In this document: piece by piece, positions 1 to 8,361 of the stretch
Position numbering within the stretch: position 1 is the first letter of the stretch
How the letters are laid out: each line of letters opens with the position of its first letter
Source of the DNA: Clostridium sp. Marseille-P299
Lineage (GTDB): Bacteria > Bacillota > Clostridia > Lachnospirales > Lachnospiraceae
Assembly (NCBI RefSeq): GCF_900078195.1
Contig: NZ_FJVE01000007.1
Coordinates: 682,001-746,000 of the forward strand
DNA: 64,000 nt
Reading direction: 5' to 3'
Made by a program: the position numbers and the translations under genes
Notes under the pieces: generated by a model
Told to the model about the DNA's origin: nothing
Database searches by the model: none
What the model saw: only the letters and a program-made list of their open reading frames with translations

Positions 1-1
1 C

Positions 2-1156
2 GACTGTATAGATCCGTCTCATTTTATTGATGATGATGGAAAACATTATATGGTGATCGCAAGAGCAGCAACGGTATACCCACTTAGTGATGATTGCAAA
101 ACAATTATAGGCGAGCCAAAAGTAGCTTGGCCAGGTACTGGTGAACGATGTCCTGAAGGACCACATATTATGAAAAAAGATGGTTGGTATTATGCAATCG
201 TGGCAGAAGGTGGAACTGGATATGGTCATGGTATAAATGTTGCAAGATCAAGAAATCTTTTTGGACCTTATGAAGAATGCCCATACAATCCAGTGATTCG
301 TCAAAAAGATCCGAATGCGCCAATTCAAAGAGCAGGGCATGGTAAGTTGGTACAAACACAAAATGGTGATTGGTGGATGTATTATTTACTAGGCAGACCA
401 AATTGCGGCAACTATACAACCATTGGTAGAGAATCTGGATTAGACCCAGTAACATGGACAGAGGATGGCTGGTTTATTGTAAATGAAGGAAAAGGACCAA
501 GTACAGTTCAGGTGGCACCGAACCTTCCGGAATGTAAATTTGAGAGAAATTTATTTGATGATTTTAATGAAGAGGAATTAAATCTTGAGTGGGAATTTGT
601 TCGTTTACCGGATAATGGTTCATGGTCATTAACTGAACGTCCGGGGCATTTTAGAATATGGACTCGAGATGGACAGTTAAATGAAATTAGAGCAAAAAAT
701 ACCTTACTAAGAAGAGAACAAGAATTAAGTTATACAGCTGAGACAAAGGTAGAATTTAATCCTTCTAGAAATGGAGAGCAAGCTGGTTTAACTTGCTATT
801 ATAGTACAGCTACTTATGCAAGATTTAGTCTTTGCTATGAAGAGGGTAGAAAGTTACAACTAGTGATTAACCGTAATCATGGGGAAGAATTAATTGCAGA
901 AGTAAATGAGGTAAAAGAAGGCCCTGTATATTTAAGAGTTAAAGTAGAAAAACTTACGAGAACATTTTATTATAGCTATGACGGAAACACTTGGGAAGTG
1001 GCTGGTGTCTTAGAGAATTGCATTTATTTATGTGATGAGGGCGTTCCAGATGATCCTAAGAGACATACAGGTACATTGGTCGGAATTTATGCCAACAATG
1101 GCGGTTGTGGTAGCAGAATAGCAGCGGATTTTGATTATTTTAAATATGAAGACTAA
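2..1156 (+). CDS. Glycoside hydrolase family 43 (beta-xylosidase/arabinofuranosidase type), 5' end outside the window
   Basis: The reading frame is open from base 2 upstream of the first ATG, so the gene enters from the left edge. The first residues carry an Asp-Pro-Ser motif followed by an Asp-Asp-Asp-Gly-Lys stretch. In GH43 five-bladed propeller enzymes this motif holds the Asp that modulates the acid pKa. An EGPH motif near residue 50 fits the general-acid Glu. The catalytic base should lie in the roughly 120 N-terminal residues that are missing. From about residue 180 to the end a second beta-rich domain resembles the concanavalin-like C-terminal domain (GH43_C2/DUF1349) of beta-xylosidases. 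The likely role is removal of xylose or arabinose from xylan oligosaccharides. No signal peptide can be judged. A terminator follows at 1214. Confidence 0.85.
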   Translation, partial: DCIDPSHFIDDDGKHYMVIARAATVYPLSDDCKTIIGEPKVAWPGTGERCPEGPHIMKKDGWYYAIVAEGGTGYGHGINVARSRNLFGPYEECPYNPVIRQKDPNAPIQRAGHGKLVQTQNGDWWMYYLLGRPNCGNYTTIGRESGLDPVTWTEDGWFIVNEGKGPSTVQVAPNLPECKFERNLFDDFNEEELNLEWEFVRLPDNGSWSLTERPGHFRIWTRDGQLNEIRAKNTLLRREQELSYTAETKVEFNPSRNGEQAGLTCYYSTATYARFSLCYEEGRKLQLVINRNHGEELIAEVNEVKEGPVYLRVKVEKLTRTFYYSYDGNTWEVAGVLENCIYLCDEGVPDDPKRHTGTLVGIYANNGGCGSRIAADFDYFKYED

Positions 1157-1213
1157 ATAAGTAGTATAAAACAGATTGCGTATATTTACTTTTCCAATAG
1201 AAAAGATTTTTAG

Positions 1214-1256
1214 AGGACATTTTTTAGTGATGTAATCATTGAAAAGTGTCCTTTTT
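1214..1256 (+). terminator. Intrinsic terminator after the GH43 gene
   Basis: AGGACA (1214-1219) pairs with TGTCCT (1247-1252). Inner T-rich and A-rich strands extend the stem, and a T-run starts at 1252. Confidence 0.75.
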
Positions 1257-1380
1257 GCGTGTGCTACAATTTTCAATAATTACACATTACATAGTAAATT
1301 CTGTTATAAAATGGTTTTACACATTGTAAACTTTTCTAATTCATAGTAGAATAAATGAAATTAGTTTATTTCGTAAGAAA

Positions 1381-1507
1381 GAAATTGTACATGATAGAAA
1401 TTGTACATGAAAGAAATTGTACATATAAGAAATTGTTCATGTATGAAAATATGCATGAATGAAATTATTTATGAGTGAAATTGTTTCTGAATGAATTATC
1501 TATGAAT
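1381..1507. repeat. 16-bp tandem array, 8 degenerating copies
   Basis: Eight consecutive units start at 1381, 1397, 1413, 1429, 1445, 1461, 1477 and 1493. The first three are nearly identical (GAAATTGTACATGATA type) and later copies diverge step by step. The array fills most of the 400-bp gap between the GH43 terminator and the DUF1015 gene. Apart from these two features and a ribosome binding site I see nothing in the gap. Confidence 0.9.
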
Positions 1508-1553
1508 GACAAGAAGATTATGAAACTTTTTAATGCGTACAGGAGGAAAAGAT

Positions 1554-2801
1554 ATGGCAGATGTAAAACCATTTTATTGTATTCGACCAAATAAAGAAGT
1601 AGCAAAACGTGTAGCAGCGCTTCCTTATGATGTTTATAGCCGTAAAGAAGCAAAAGAAGAAGCGAAAAAAGATGCTCTTTCCTTTTTGAATATTGACCGC
1701 CCTGAAACTCAATTTGAAGATAATATAGATATGTATGATGAAAGGGTGTATAAAAAAGCAAAAGAATTATTGGATGGACGCATAAGCGATGGTACCTATA
1801 TCAAAGAGAACAAGGAATGTTATTATATATATGAACTGATTATGAATGGTCGTTCTCAAACCGGAATCGTTGCTTGTGCTTCTATTGATGATTATCAAAA
1901 TAATGTAATTATGAAACATGAGAATACAAGAGAAGAAAAAGAAATAGACCGAATTCGTCATGTAGATACCTGTAATGCACAAACAGGACCCATTTTTTTA
2001 GCATACCGATCCAATGAAGAGCTTCATAATATTGTCGCAAAGGTTAAAACGAACGAAGCTTTGTATGCTTTTACAAAAGAGGATGGCGTCACTCATAATG
2101 TTTGGCTTGTGGATGATGATATCATAATTCAAAGAATAAAAGAAATTTTTAAAGATATTCATCATATTTACATAGCAGATGGGCATCATAGAGCTGCATC
2201 AGCCGTTAAAGTAGGTTTATCTAGACGTGAAAAACAAGGTACATATTCTGGAAAAGAAGAATTTAATTATTTCTTATCTGTTTTATTTCCAGAAGATGAG
2301 TTAATGATTTTACCATATAACCGAGTAGTGCATGATTTGAATGGAAATTCAAAAGATGAGTTTATAGAAAAAATCTCTAAGAATTTTAAAGTGAATTTTG
2401 TTGGAAATAATCCTTATGAACCTAAGAAAAAAGGTACTTTTGGAATGTATCTTGATGGTGGCTGGTATGAATTGATTGCTAGTGATGAACTTTTAGGTGA
2501 GAAAGATCCGGTAAAACAGTTGGATGTTTCGATTTTACAGGATTATTTGTTAAATCCGATTTTAGGTATTAAAGATCCAAGAACCGATGAGAGAATTGAT
2601 TTTATTGGTGGAATACGTGGATTGGCTGAATTGGAATATAGAGTTAAAACGGATATGAAAGTTGCATTTTCGATGTATCCAACTTCCATTAGTGAATTAT
2701 TTGCAGTATCAGATGCAAATCAGTTAATGCCACCTAAGTCGACCTGGTTTGAACCAAAATTAAGAAGTGGTATTTTTATTCATTCATTGGATGGTGAGTA
2801 A
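1554..2801 (+). CDS. DUF1015 family protein
   Basis: This is a 415-residue protein of the DUF1015 family, often annotated as an uncharacterised HTH- or kinase-associated protein. A conserved His-rich IADGHHR motif lies in the middle. No biochemical role is established that I can name. The start at 1554 is chosen over an in-frame ATG at 1533 because AGGAGG (1541-1546) lies 7 bases before it. In many clostridia the family sits next to serine-biosynthesis genes. Here it stands between a tandem repeat array and a phosphopantetheinyl transferase, so the context gives little help. Confidence 0.85.
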   Translation: MADVKPFYCIRPNKEVAKRVAALPYDVYSRKEAKEEAKKDALSFLNIDRPETQFEDNIDMYDERVYKKAKELLDGRISDGTYIKENKECYYIYELIMNGRSQTGIVACASIDDYQNNVIMKHENTREEKEIDRIRHVDTCNAQTGPIFLAYRSNEELHNIVAKVKTNEALYAFTKEDGVTHNVWLVDDDIIIQRIKEIFKDIHHIYIADGHHRAASAVKVGLSRREKQGTYSGKEEFNYFLSVLFPEDELMILPYNRVVHDLNGNSKDEFIEKISKNFKVNFVGNNPYEPKKKGTFGMYLDGGWYELIASDELLGEKDPVKQLDVSILQDYLLNPILGIKDPRTDERIDFIGGIRGLAELEYRVKTDMKVAFSMYPTSISELFAVSDANQLMPPKSTWFEPKLRSGIFIHSLDGE

Positions 2802-2909
2802 AAAAATTATTTCCTCTTAGCTCTTTTTAGGTACTTATACTGATTAGTATTTAAAGAAGTAGCATATATACGGGTTTATACTAAAGTAATAAAAAAACAA
2901 GGGGTTATC

Positions 2910-3566
2910 ATGTTTATTGATACATTAATATTATCAAATGAAAAATGGAATAATCAAGATGAGATACTTCTTGAGTATGTAGCCAAAGAACGGAAAGAAC
3001 GTTTATTACGATATCGTTTTGATATTGATCGAAAATTATCTTTATATTCTGCATTGATTGTGCAGATGAGAGCGATGCAGCAGTTAAAGATTAATAATTC
3101 AGAAGTTAATTTTATAAAAAAAGAAGATGGAAAACCAATGCTTGATGGTTATCCGGAATTTTATTTTAATATATCTCATACACGGAGTGCCGTCATGTGT
3201 GGTTTTTCTAATAAAGAGATTGGTGTAGATGTAGAAAAAATTATGAAAGCACCATTTGATATTATGAGAAAATGTTTCACATCAGACGAAGTCGAAATTG
3301 TAGACACTAAGATTGAAGAAAATGAAAATTTCTATAAAATCTGGACAAGAAAAGAAGCGTATGGAAAATGGAATGGAAAGGGAATCGCTCAAGATTTAAT
3401 AAGTCTTAACACCTTACAACCAAAGGATAATATAGCATTTGAAACTTGGAGAGATGAAGATTATATTTTTTCTGTGTGTGAGGCAGGAGAGAGTATTGAG
3501 TTTATAAAGAGAATGTTAACAGAAGATATAATTTTAGAATTTTTTCTACAAAATAAAAATTTATAG
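2910..3566 (+). CDS. 4'-phosphopantetheinyl transferase (Sfp type)
   Basis: A 218-residue protein of the Sfp/AcpT superfamily. These enzymes move the phosphopantetheine arm from coenzyme A onto a serine of carrier proteins. The two family motifs are present: IGVDVE near residue 107, which holds the Mg-binding acidic residues, and WTRKEAYGK near residue 144. The length fits the Sfp group that activates peptide or polyketide synthases rather than the short AcpS group. No synthase cluster lies in this window, so the partner is unknown. An AAGGGG ribosome binding site precedes the ATG, and a terminator follows directly. Confidence 0.88.
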   Translation: MFIDTLILSNEKWNNQDEILLEYVAKERKERLLRYRFDIDRKLSLYSALIVQMRAMQQLKINNSEVNFIKKEDGKPMLDGYPEFYFNISHTRSAVMCGFSNKEIGVDVEKIMKAPFDIMRKCFTSDEVEIVDTKIEENENFYKIWTRKEAYGKWNGKGIAQDLISLNTLQPKDNIAFETWRDEDYIFSVCEAGESIEFIKRMLTEDIILEFFLQNKNL

Positions 3567-3573
3567 GCAAGAT

Positions 3574-3612
3574 AAAGGAGCAAGTTCAAGAAATTGAGCT
3601 ACTCCTTTTTTT
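3574..3612 (+). terminator. Intrinsic terminator after the phosphopantetheinyl transferase
   Basis: AAAGGAG (3574-3580) pairs with CTCCTTT (3602-3608), with an inner AGTTC/GAGCT stem, and a T-run follows. Confidence 0.8.
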
Positions 3613-3732
3613 GTATCCCAATGAAAATAAACCACTGGTTAAGCTGTAGGTCCTGATTACTTAGAGGATTTGACACCTGAATCGTTCCAAGTTTTTGCTT
3701 CTATTTAATTAATAAAATTTATCAAAAAATAT

Positions 3733-3761
3733 TTGACAGTGAAACATTGTTATGTTACACT
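3733..3761 (+). promoter_or_regulatory. Vegetative promoter for the YhbD-bactofilin operon
   Basis: The -35 element TTGACA (3733-3738) and the -10 element TACACT (3756-3761) are separated by 17 bp. The spacer and the downstream region carry the inverted repeats listed separately. Confidence 0.75.
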
Positions 3762-3789
3762 ATTTTCAATAAAACAATGTTACATTGTT
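3743..3789 (+). promoter_or_regulatory. Paired inverted repeats, probable operator of the YhbD-type regulator
   Basis: A perfect palindrome with 8-bp arms, AACAATGT-T-ACATTGTT, lies at 3773-3789 just after the -10 box. A weaker inverted repeat (AACAT...ATGTT, 3743-3756) lies in the promoter spacer. Both share the ACATTGT core. The positions fit repression by a dimeric DNA-binding protein, most simply the MerR-like product of the next gene (inference). Confidence 0.6.
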
Positions 3790-3804
3790 AGGAGGGAGTA
3801 CTAA

Positions 3805-4431
3805 ATGCTGATTTCAAAAAAAGACCTGCTGGCTATTACGGGGATATCATATGGGCAACTCTATCGGTGGAAGAGAGAGCGATTAATTCCTGAAGAATGG
3901 TTTATAAAACAATCTTCGTACACTGGGCAAGAAACTTTTTTCCCTAGGGAGCAAATATTAAGCAGGATACAATCTATTCAAGAGTTAAAAGATAAATATT
4001 CTTTAGAAGAATTGGCAAAGATGCTATCTCCTGAAGTTGCACCAATTAGCATTTCGTTGGAGGTATTAACGACCATCAGCGAGATAAATCAAGGTTTAAT
4101 ACCTATATTTATCAATTGCTTTGAAAAAGAGAAATTTGATTATGTAGAGTTGCTTCTTATGGTGATTATTTCAAAGTTAAATAATGAAGGCTTACTACCA
4201 TTTGAAGATATAAAAGATCTCATCTTTGGTCTTAGGGATCAACTAAGGAATCTTAAATCTACTGGAATGATATTTTTGTTGATGAAATATAAAGATACAT
4301 TTTTCGGAGTACTTTATCAAGATCAGACACAGATGATATTAGATGAACGTTTTACCATTGTGAAAGAATTAAGAATGGATGATGTTTCAAATCAGATTAA
4401 AATGAAGTATAAGCAAATTGGGAGGTTTTAG
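3805..4431 (+). CDS. YhbD-family (DUF4004) MerR-like regulator
   Basis: A 208-residue protein whose first 70 residues form a MerR-like winged helix-turn-helix with an RW-rich recognition segment (GQLYRWKRERLIP). A family-specific helical and alpha/beta C-terminal region follows. It matches the DUF4004/YhbD family, which in Bacillus subtilis sits beside the bactofilin genes yhbE and yhbF. The same pairing occurs here: its stop codon overlaps the ribosome binding region of the bactofilin gene. AGGAGGG lies 8 bases upstream of the ATG. Two inverted repeats in the promoter suggest autoregulation, which is an inference from position. Confidence 0.8.
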   Translation: MLISKKDLLAITGISYGQLYRWKRERLIPEEWFIKQSSYTGQETFFPREQILSRIQSIQELKDKYSLEELAKMLSPEVAPISISLEVLTTISEINQGLIPIFINCFEKEKFDYVELLLMVIISKLNNEGLLPFEDIKDLIFGLRDQLRNLKSTGMIFLLMKYKDTFFGVLYQDQTQMILDERFTIVKELRMDDVSNQIKMKYKQIGRF

Positions 4432-4432
4432 T

Positions 4433-5092
4433 ATGCATTCACAGACAATTGAAGGTGTTGGAAGTATTTCAGGTGGCGAATATGACCGTATAGGAATTGA
4501 AGGAGTTGGCAATAGTAAAGGAGATATCATTGTCAAGGAGTTAGATATTGAAGGTGTATTTAAGAGTTCAGGGAAAATTAAAGCAGATTCTATTCAGTGT
4601 GAAGGTGTGGCTGAATTATCCGATGATGTTCGTGCTAATAAATTAATCATTGAAGGAGTAATGAAGTTATCTAAGAATGCTAAATTAGAAGCAGAGGAAA
4701 TCATTTGTGATGGTTGTATGTATACGAAGTCCGAAATTTCCACAGATCGATTATACGTAGATGGTTGTATCAAAGCACAAGAAATCTTTGGTGAAGAAAT
4801 CATAATTAATTCAAAGAGTAGTGTAACTAGTAAGATTAATTCTTTATTAAAGAATATCAATGAATCCTTTGCTATATTTGGAAACGCTAAAAAAAGTAGT
4901 AGTAAGGCTGATTTAATTGAGGCAACAACGGTAACGATTCATAATACACAAGTAAGAGAAATAAATGGTGCCAATATAACAATCGGTGAAAATTGTGAAG
5001 TTGACCACGTGGATTGTACAGGTACGTTAAGGGTACATCATACAGCTATTGTGAAAAAAATTACTGGAGTGACTCCAAAGTATACGGAATAA
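4433..5092 (+). CDS. Bactofilin-like polymer-forming protein (YhbE/YhbF type)
   Basis: The protein has about 219 residues and is built from repeated short beta strands with recurring IEGVG, IEGV and CDGC units, typical of a right-handed beta-helix. This fits the bactofilins, cytoskeletal polymers that scaffold wall or envelope processes. I set the start at 4433, where GGAGG (4421-4425) is correctly spaced. A TTG five codons upstream is in frame but lies inside the ribosome binding region. The gene directly follows the YhbD-type regulator, an arrangement known from Bacillus. The client process is unknown. Residues 120-160 form a charged, non-repeat insertion between beta-helix parts. Confidence 0.8.
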   Translation: MHSQTIEGVGSISGGEYDRIGIEGVGNSKGDIIVKELDIEGVFKSSGKIKADSIQCEGVAELSDDVRANKLIIEGVMKLSKNAKLEAEEIICDGCMYTKSEISTDRLYVDGCIKAQEIFGEEIIINSKSSVTSKINSLLKNINESFAIFGNAKKSSSKADLIEATTVTIHNTQVREINGANITIGENCEVDHVDCTGTLRVHHTAIVKKITGVTPKYTE

Positions 5093-5172
5093 CTCATAAA
5101 ATTCTGAATAAAATAAAAAGTACAAATAAGATGCAAGATTTCTAGTATTTTGGTGTAAGAAATAATAGAGCT

Positions 5173-5251
5173 TTTCCAAAACGCTAGAAGTTAATGATTG
5201 AAGCAATCACCATTATATGGTAAAATATAACAATTAAAAGCGTTTTGGAAA
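5173..5251. promoter_or_regulatory. 13-bp inverted repeat flanking the promoter
   Basis: TTTCCAAAACGCT (5173-5185) is the exact reverse complement of AGCGTTTTGGAAA (5239-5251). The left arm lies upstream of the -35 box. The right arm runs into the ribosome binding site of the next gene. The centre-to-centre distance is 66 bp, near six helical turns, so a looped repressor or two independent operator sites would fit. Confidence 0.6.
5198..5226 (+). promoter_or_regulatory. Promoter of the LiaF-like gene
   Basis: TTGAAG (5198-5203) and TAAAAT (5221-5226) are separated by 17 bp. The promoter lies exactly between the two arms of a 13-bp inverted repeat. Confidence 0.55.
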
Positions 5252-5261
5252 GGAGTATTTT

Positions 5262-5921
5262 ATGTGTAAAAATTGCAAAAAGAATACTATCATGGAATTC
5301 ATTCCAACAAAGAAAAAGTCAAAAGGTCACAAAGTTATTAAAGCTGTTATGGCAGTTATAGCCATAAATGGCGCACTTAAGCTTTATTCAATGTATCGTG
5401 AGAATAAAGATAATGAAAAAGGCAAAAACGAAGGAAATGAAGTTAAAGTTTATAAGGCCTGTATGACTGGACGCGAAATTAAGTTAGATGGAGAAAAAGT
5501 TCAAGGCATCTTTATTAAGGCGTATATGTCTGGAGTTGACTTAGATTTAAGAAATGCAATCATAACAGAAGATATATTTATAACATGTAAAAGTATCATG
5601 AGCGGTATTAGTATTCGTGTACCACATGGAGTAAATGTTGAACTAGACGGTAAATGCGTTCTTGGTAGTATGGATAGTTCCGTTCCAGAAGCCCTTGAAA
5701 AAGTTGGTCCAACGGTATATGTTGATGCCAATCTTATGTTAAGTGGTCTGGCTGTTCAAGCTGGAAAAAAACAAAGCAAGGATTCTGAAAAGACAAATGA
5801 AGAAGATAGTATTTTTGAAGAAGAGAGCTTTGAAGAAAGTTTAGAAGAGATTCAAGAGGAAAGTGAACAGGATTTAAAAGAAGCTAGTAGCGAGGAATCA
5901 GAAGAGAATACTAGCGAATAG
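5262..5921 (+). CDS. LiaF-like membrane-anchored protein with acidic tail
   Basis: A 219-residue protein. The N-terminus carries two Cys pairs (MCKNCKK), a Lys-rich segment and one probable membrane helix near residues 25-42. Residues 65-165 resemble the C-terminal beta-helical domain of LiaF/YvqF proteins (cell-wall-active antibiotic response), with the typical ISIRVPHGVNVELDG stretch. The last 50 residues are Glu/Ser-rich. LiaF proteins restrain the LiaRS envelope-stress system, but no LiaRS pair is in this window, so a stress role is only inferred. GGAAAGGAG precedes the ATG and overlaps the right operator arm. FabV follows after 25 bp. Confidence 0.65.
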   Translation: MCKNCKKNTIMEFIPTKKKSKGHKVIKAVMAVIAINGALKLYSMYRENKDNEKGKNEGNEVKVYKACMTGREIKLDGEKVQGIFIKAYMSGVDLDLRNAIITEDIFITCKSIMSGISIRVPHGVNVELDGKCVLGSMDSSVPEALEKVGPTVYVDANLMLSGLAVQAGKKQSKDSEKTNEEDSIFEEESFEESLEEIQEESEQDLKEASSEESEENTSE

Positions 5922-5946
5922 GATATACAAAAAAGGAGAAATTGAT

Positions 5947-7110
5947 ATGCTAGTTGAGCCAAAGGTTAGAGGTTTTATATGTGCAACTGCACATCCCGTA
6001 GGATGTGAGGAAAGTGTAAAGAGACAAATTAATTATATCAAAGAACGAGGCACCGCGAATGGACCCAAAAGAGTCTTAATTATTGGAGCATCGACTGGGT
6101 ATGGTTTAGCATCACGTATTGCTGCAACTTACACCTATGGGGCTGCAACCCTTGGTATCATGTTTGAAAAGCCTGCAACTGAAAAACGTACTGCAACCCC
6201 AGGATTTTATAATACAAGAGCGTTTGAAAAAGCAGCTAAGAAAGACGGATATTATGCAAAATCATTAAATGGAGACGCTTTCTCTAGAGAAATGAAGGAA
6301 GAAACTATTGCATGTATTAAAGAAGACTTAGGCCAGGTAGATATGGTTATTTATAGTTTAGCTGCGCCAAGAAGAACGGATGAAGAAGGTGTAACTTATT
6401 CCTCTGTACTTAAAACCGTTGGTGAACCTTTTACGAATAAGTCTTTAGATTTAAGAACGAATGAGATCTCTGAAGCAACAATAATGCCTGCCACAAAGGA
6501 AGAAGAAGAAGCAACAGTAAAAGTAATGGGTGGCGAAGATTGGTATTTATGGATACAGGCACTAAATGATGCTGGCGTATTAGCCAAGGATGCAATTACA
6601 ATCGCTTATTCCTATCTTGGACCAAAATTAACATATCCAATCTACAATGGTGGAACCATAGGTATGGCTAAGGAACATCTTTATCATACATCTGTGCAGT
6701 TAAATGAAGCCTTTAAAGAGTGTGGATTAAAAGCTTATGTATCGATTAATAAAGCTTTGGTAACCCAAGCAAGTGCAGCGATACCAATTGTACCTCTTTA
6801 CATAAGCATTTTATATAAAGTAATGAAAGATAAAAATCTACATGAAGGTTGTATTGAGCAGATGGACCGCTTGTTCCGTGATCGCCTTACGAAAGATAAT
6901 TTAGAGCTTGATGAACTTGGACGTATTCGTTTGGATGATTATGAGCTTAAAGATGATGTGCAGCAGATGGTTGAAGAATACTGGAATAAAGTAACAACCG
7001 AGAACGTGAATGACTATACAGATATTCAGGGGTATTGGGAAGACTTTTATCATATGTTTGGATTCAAATATGACAACATAGATTACTCCGTGGACGTTGA
7101 TATAGAGTAA
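5947..7110 (+). CDS. fabV: trans-2-enoyl-ACP/CoA reductase FabV
   Basis: A 387-residue FabV/Ter-type reductase. It reduces the trans-2 double bond of enoyl-ACP or enoyl-CoA with NADH in fatty-acid synthesis or butyrate-type pathways. A Rossmann glycine motif (IIGASTGYGLASR) lies near residue 47. The active-site Tyr-x8-Lys pattern is present as YNGGTIGMAK near residue 235. Length and domain order match FabV. FabV enzymes are less sensitive to triclosan than FabI (established for the family). AAGGAG lies upstream of the ATG. Only 25 bp separate it from the LiaF-like gene, so co-transcription is likely. A branched hairpin terminator follows. Confidence 0.93.
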   Translation: MLVEPKVRGFICATAHPVGCEESVKRQINYIKERGTANGPKRVLIIGASTGYGLASRIAATYTYGAATLGIMFEKPATEKRTATPGFYNTRAFEKAAKKDGYYAKSLNGDAFSREMKEETIACIKEDLGQVDMVIYSLAAPRRTDEEGVTYSSVLKTVGEPFTNKSLDLRTNEISEATIMPATKEEEEATVKVMGGEDWYLWIQALNDAGVLAKDAITIAYSYLGPKLTYPIYNGGTIGMAKEHLYHTSVQLNEAFKECGLKAYVSINKALVTQASAAIPIVPLYISILYKVMKDKNLHEGCIEQMDRLFRDRLTKDNLELDELGRIRLDDYELKDDVQQMVEEYWNKVTTENVNDYTDIQGYWEDFYHMFGFKYDNIDYSVDVDIE

Positions 7111-7116
7111 AATAAT

Positions 7117-7178
7117 AGAGTTATTCTTTTATAAGGTAACCTTTCATTGGTTACAATATGAAAGAATAACTCTTTTTG
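7117..7178. terminator. Branched bidirectional terminator between fabV and the pectinesterase
   Basis: AGAGTTATTCTTT (7117-7129) pairs perfectly with AAAGAATAACTCT (7161-7173). Inside it GTAACC (7136-7141) pairs with GGTTAC (7149-7154). A T-run follows on the plus strand, and the minus strand is also T-rich beyond the stem. The hairpin serves two converging genes. Confidence 0.8.
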
Positions 7179-7201
7179 ATTTTCAATATTATAAATAGAA
7201 A

Positions 7202-8233
7202 TTAAAGGCAAGGGTTCCAGCCGTCATTGCCAGCAAGTACTTTTTCTTTCGTATAGTGAAGAGCCTCTTCATCGGTTAATTGTTTAGAGAAAGGAGCACG
7301 TTTTCCTTCTGCGATAGCTTTTGCACCTTCGCCAGTATTATTATATTCTGCATAAAGAATTGTATCATGAGCATCTAGTTTATTCCAGTCGTGCCAGCCT
7401 TCGTCTTTAATATGAGCACCTAAATCGCAGTTCATAAAAATTGTTTTAGCAAAACTTCTCCAAGGACGACCAAGGTAAACACTCTTCTTTGGGCAGTTGC
7501 TGGTTAAAGTACAATTATTAAACACATAGCCATATTCTTGACCCTCTGCAGTACTTGCAGCAGTCACATAACCGTATACTTTTTGATCTTCTTCTTTAAT
7601 AGCAGGAGGTAAGGAATCTGTCTTTTGTGAAAAGATTTCGCATTGATCAAAATAAGCAGTGGCACTACCGAAAATAAAGTCAACATCACCACGAATAAAA
7701 CAATTATGATAATAATGTCTACCATTGATACGTTCTGCAAATTCCTTTGGTCCTGTAAATCCACCAGCTTGATATGCAGTAGGAGGAAGTGGTGCAGTAA
7801 ACAAAGTATCTTGACTTCCTATAAAATAGCAGTTGTCAAAGATGATACGATCTCCATCCACATATAGTGCTAACGCTTGTCCAACATCTTTGCCAAAGCC
7901 TGCAGAATTTTCAAATAAAATATTTTTTGCTGTAAAGTCATGAGTATCAATAAAAACACTAGAAGTACGGAAAGTTCCACGTTTACTTCCATCTTCCATG
8001 ATCATATCAGCATAATCATCATAAGTAAGAATTGTTTCTTCAACATCTTCACCTTCAAGTGTTATATAAGGTTTATTGATGACTAGTTTTTCTTTATATG
8101 TGCCTTTACGAATATAAATTGTAATTGGCTCTTTATTATCATCAGGAATAGAGGCAATTGCATCCGCAACTGTGTGATAATCGTTAGGATATTTTTCTGG
8201 ATTTTCATTTGAAACATAGATGATAGAACTCAT
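7202..8233 (-). CDS. Pectinesterase (carbohydrate esterase family 8)
   Basis: About 343 residues covering one right-handed beta-helix pectin methylesterase domain. The enzyme removes methyl groups from homogalacturonan and releases methanol, preparing pectin for lyases. The three family signatures are visible: a GSQDTLF block, GDVDFIFG with the catalytic Asp, and YLGRPWR with the substrate-binding Arg. No signal peptide is seen, so it may act on imported oligogalacturonides (inference). The start is placed at the second ATG because the AAAGGA box is one base from the first ATG but eight from the second. The promoter carries a 14-bp palindrome. Confidence 0.88.
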   Translation of the reverse strand: MSSIIYVSNENPEKYPNDYHTVADAIASIPDDNKEPITIYIRKGTYKEKLVINKPYITLEGEDVEETILTYDDYADMIMEDGSKRGTFRTSSVFIDTHDFTAKNILFENSAGFGKDVGQALALYVDGDRIIFDNCYFIGSQDTLFTAPLPPTAYQAGGFTGPKEFAERINGRHYYHNCFIRGDVDFIFGSATAYFDQCEIFSQKTDSLPPAIKEEDQKVYGYVTAASTAEGQEYGYVFNNCTLTSNCPKKSVYLGRPWRSFAKTIFMNCDLGAHIKDEGWHDWNKLDAHDTILYAEYNNTGEGAKAIAEGKRAPFSKQLTDEEALHYTKEKVLAGNDGWNPCL

Positions 8234-8267
8234 AAGCATTTCCTTTCTCTTACCGTTTATATACGTT

Positions 8268-8281
8268 ATTTCATATGAAAT
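8268..8281 (-). promoter_or_regulatory. 14-bp palindrome downstream of the pectinesterase -10 box
   Basis: ATTTCATATGAAAT is a perfect palindrome. It lies 3 bp beyond the minus-strand -10 box and would cover the transcription start, a common repressor position. Confidence 0.5.
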
Positions 8282-8283
8282 TC

Positions 8284-8313
8284 ATTATACCACCAGAAGG
8301 TTTACTTTTGCAA
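8284..8313 (-). promoter_or_regulatory. Minus-strand promoter of the pectinesterase gene
   Basis: Read on the minus strand, TTGCAA (8313-8308) and TATAAT (8289-8284) are separated by 18 bp. Confidence 0.6.
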
Positions 8314-8361
8314 TGAAAGAAGTTATAATGAAAAAATACAATAAAAAAGGGGATAAACCAT

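Noticed and set aside
1381..1507. CRISPR-like array
   Set aside because: The 16-bp units are directly adjacent with no unique spacers, and no cas genes are in the window.
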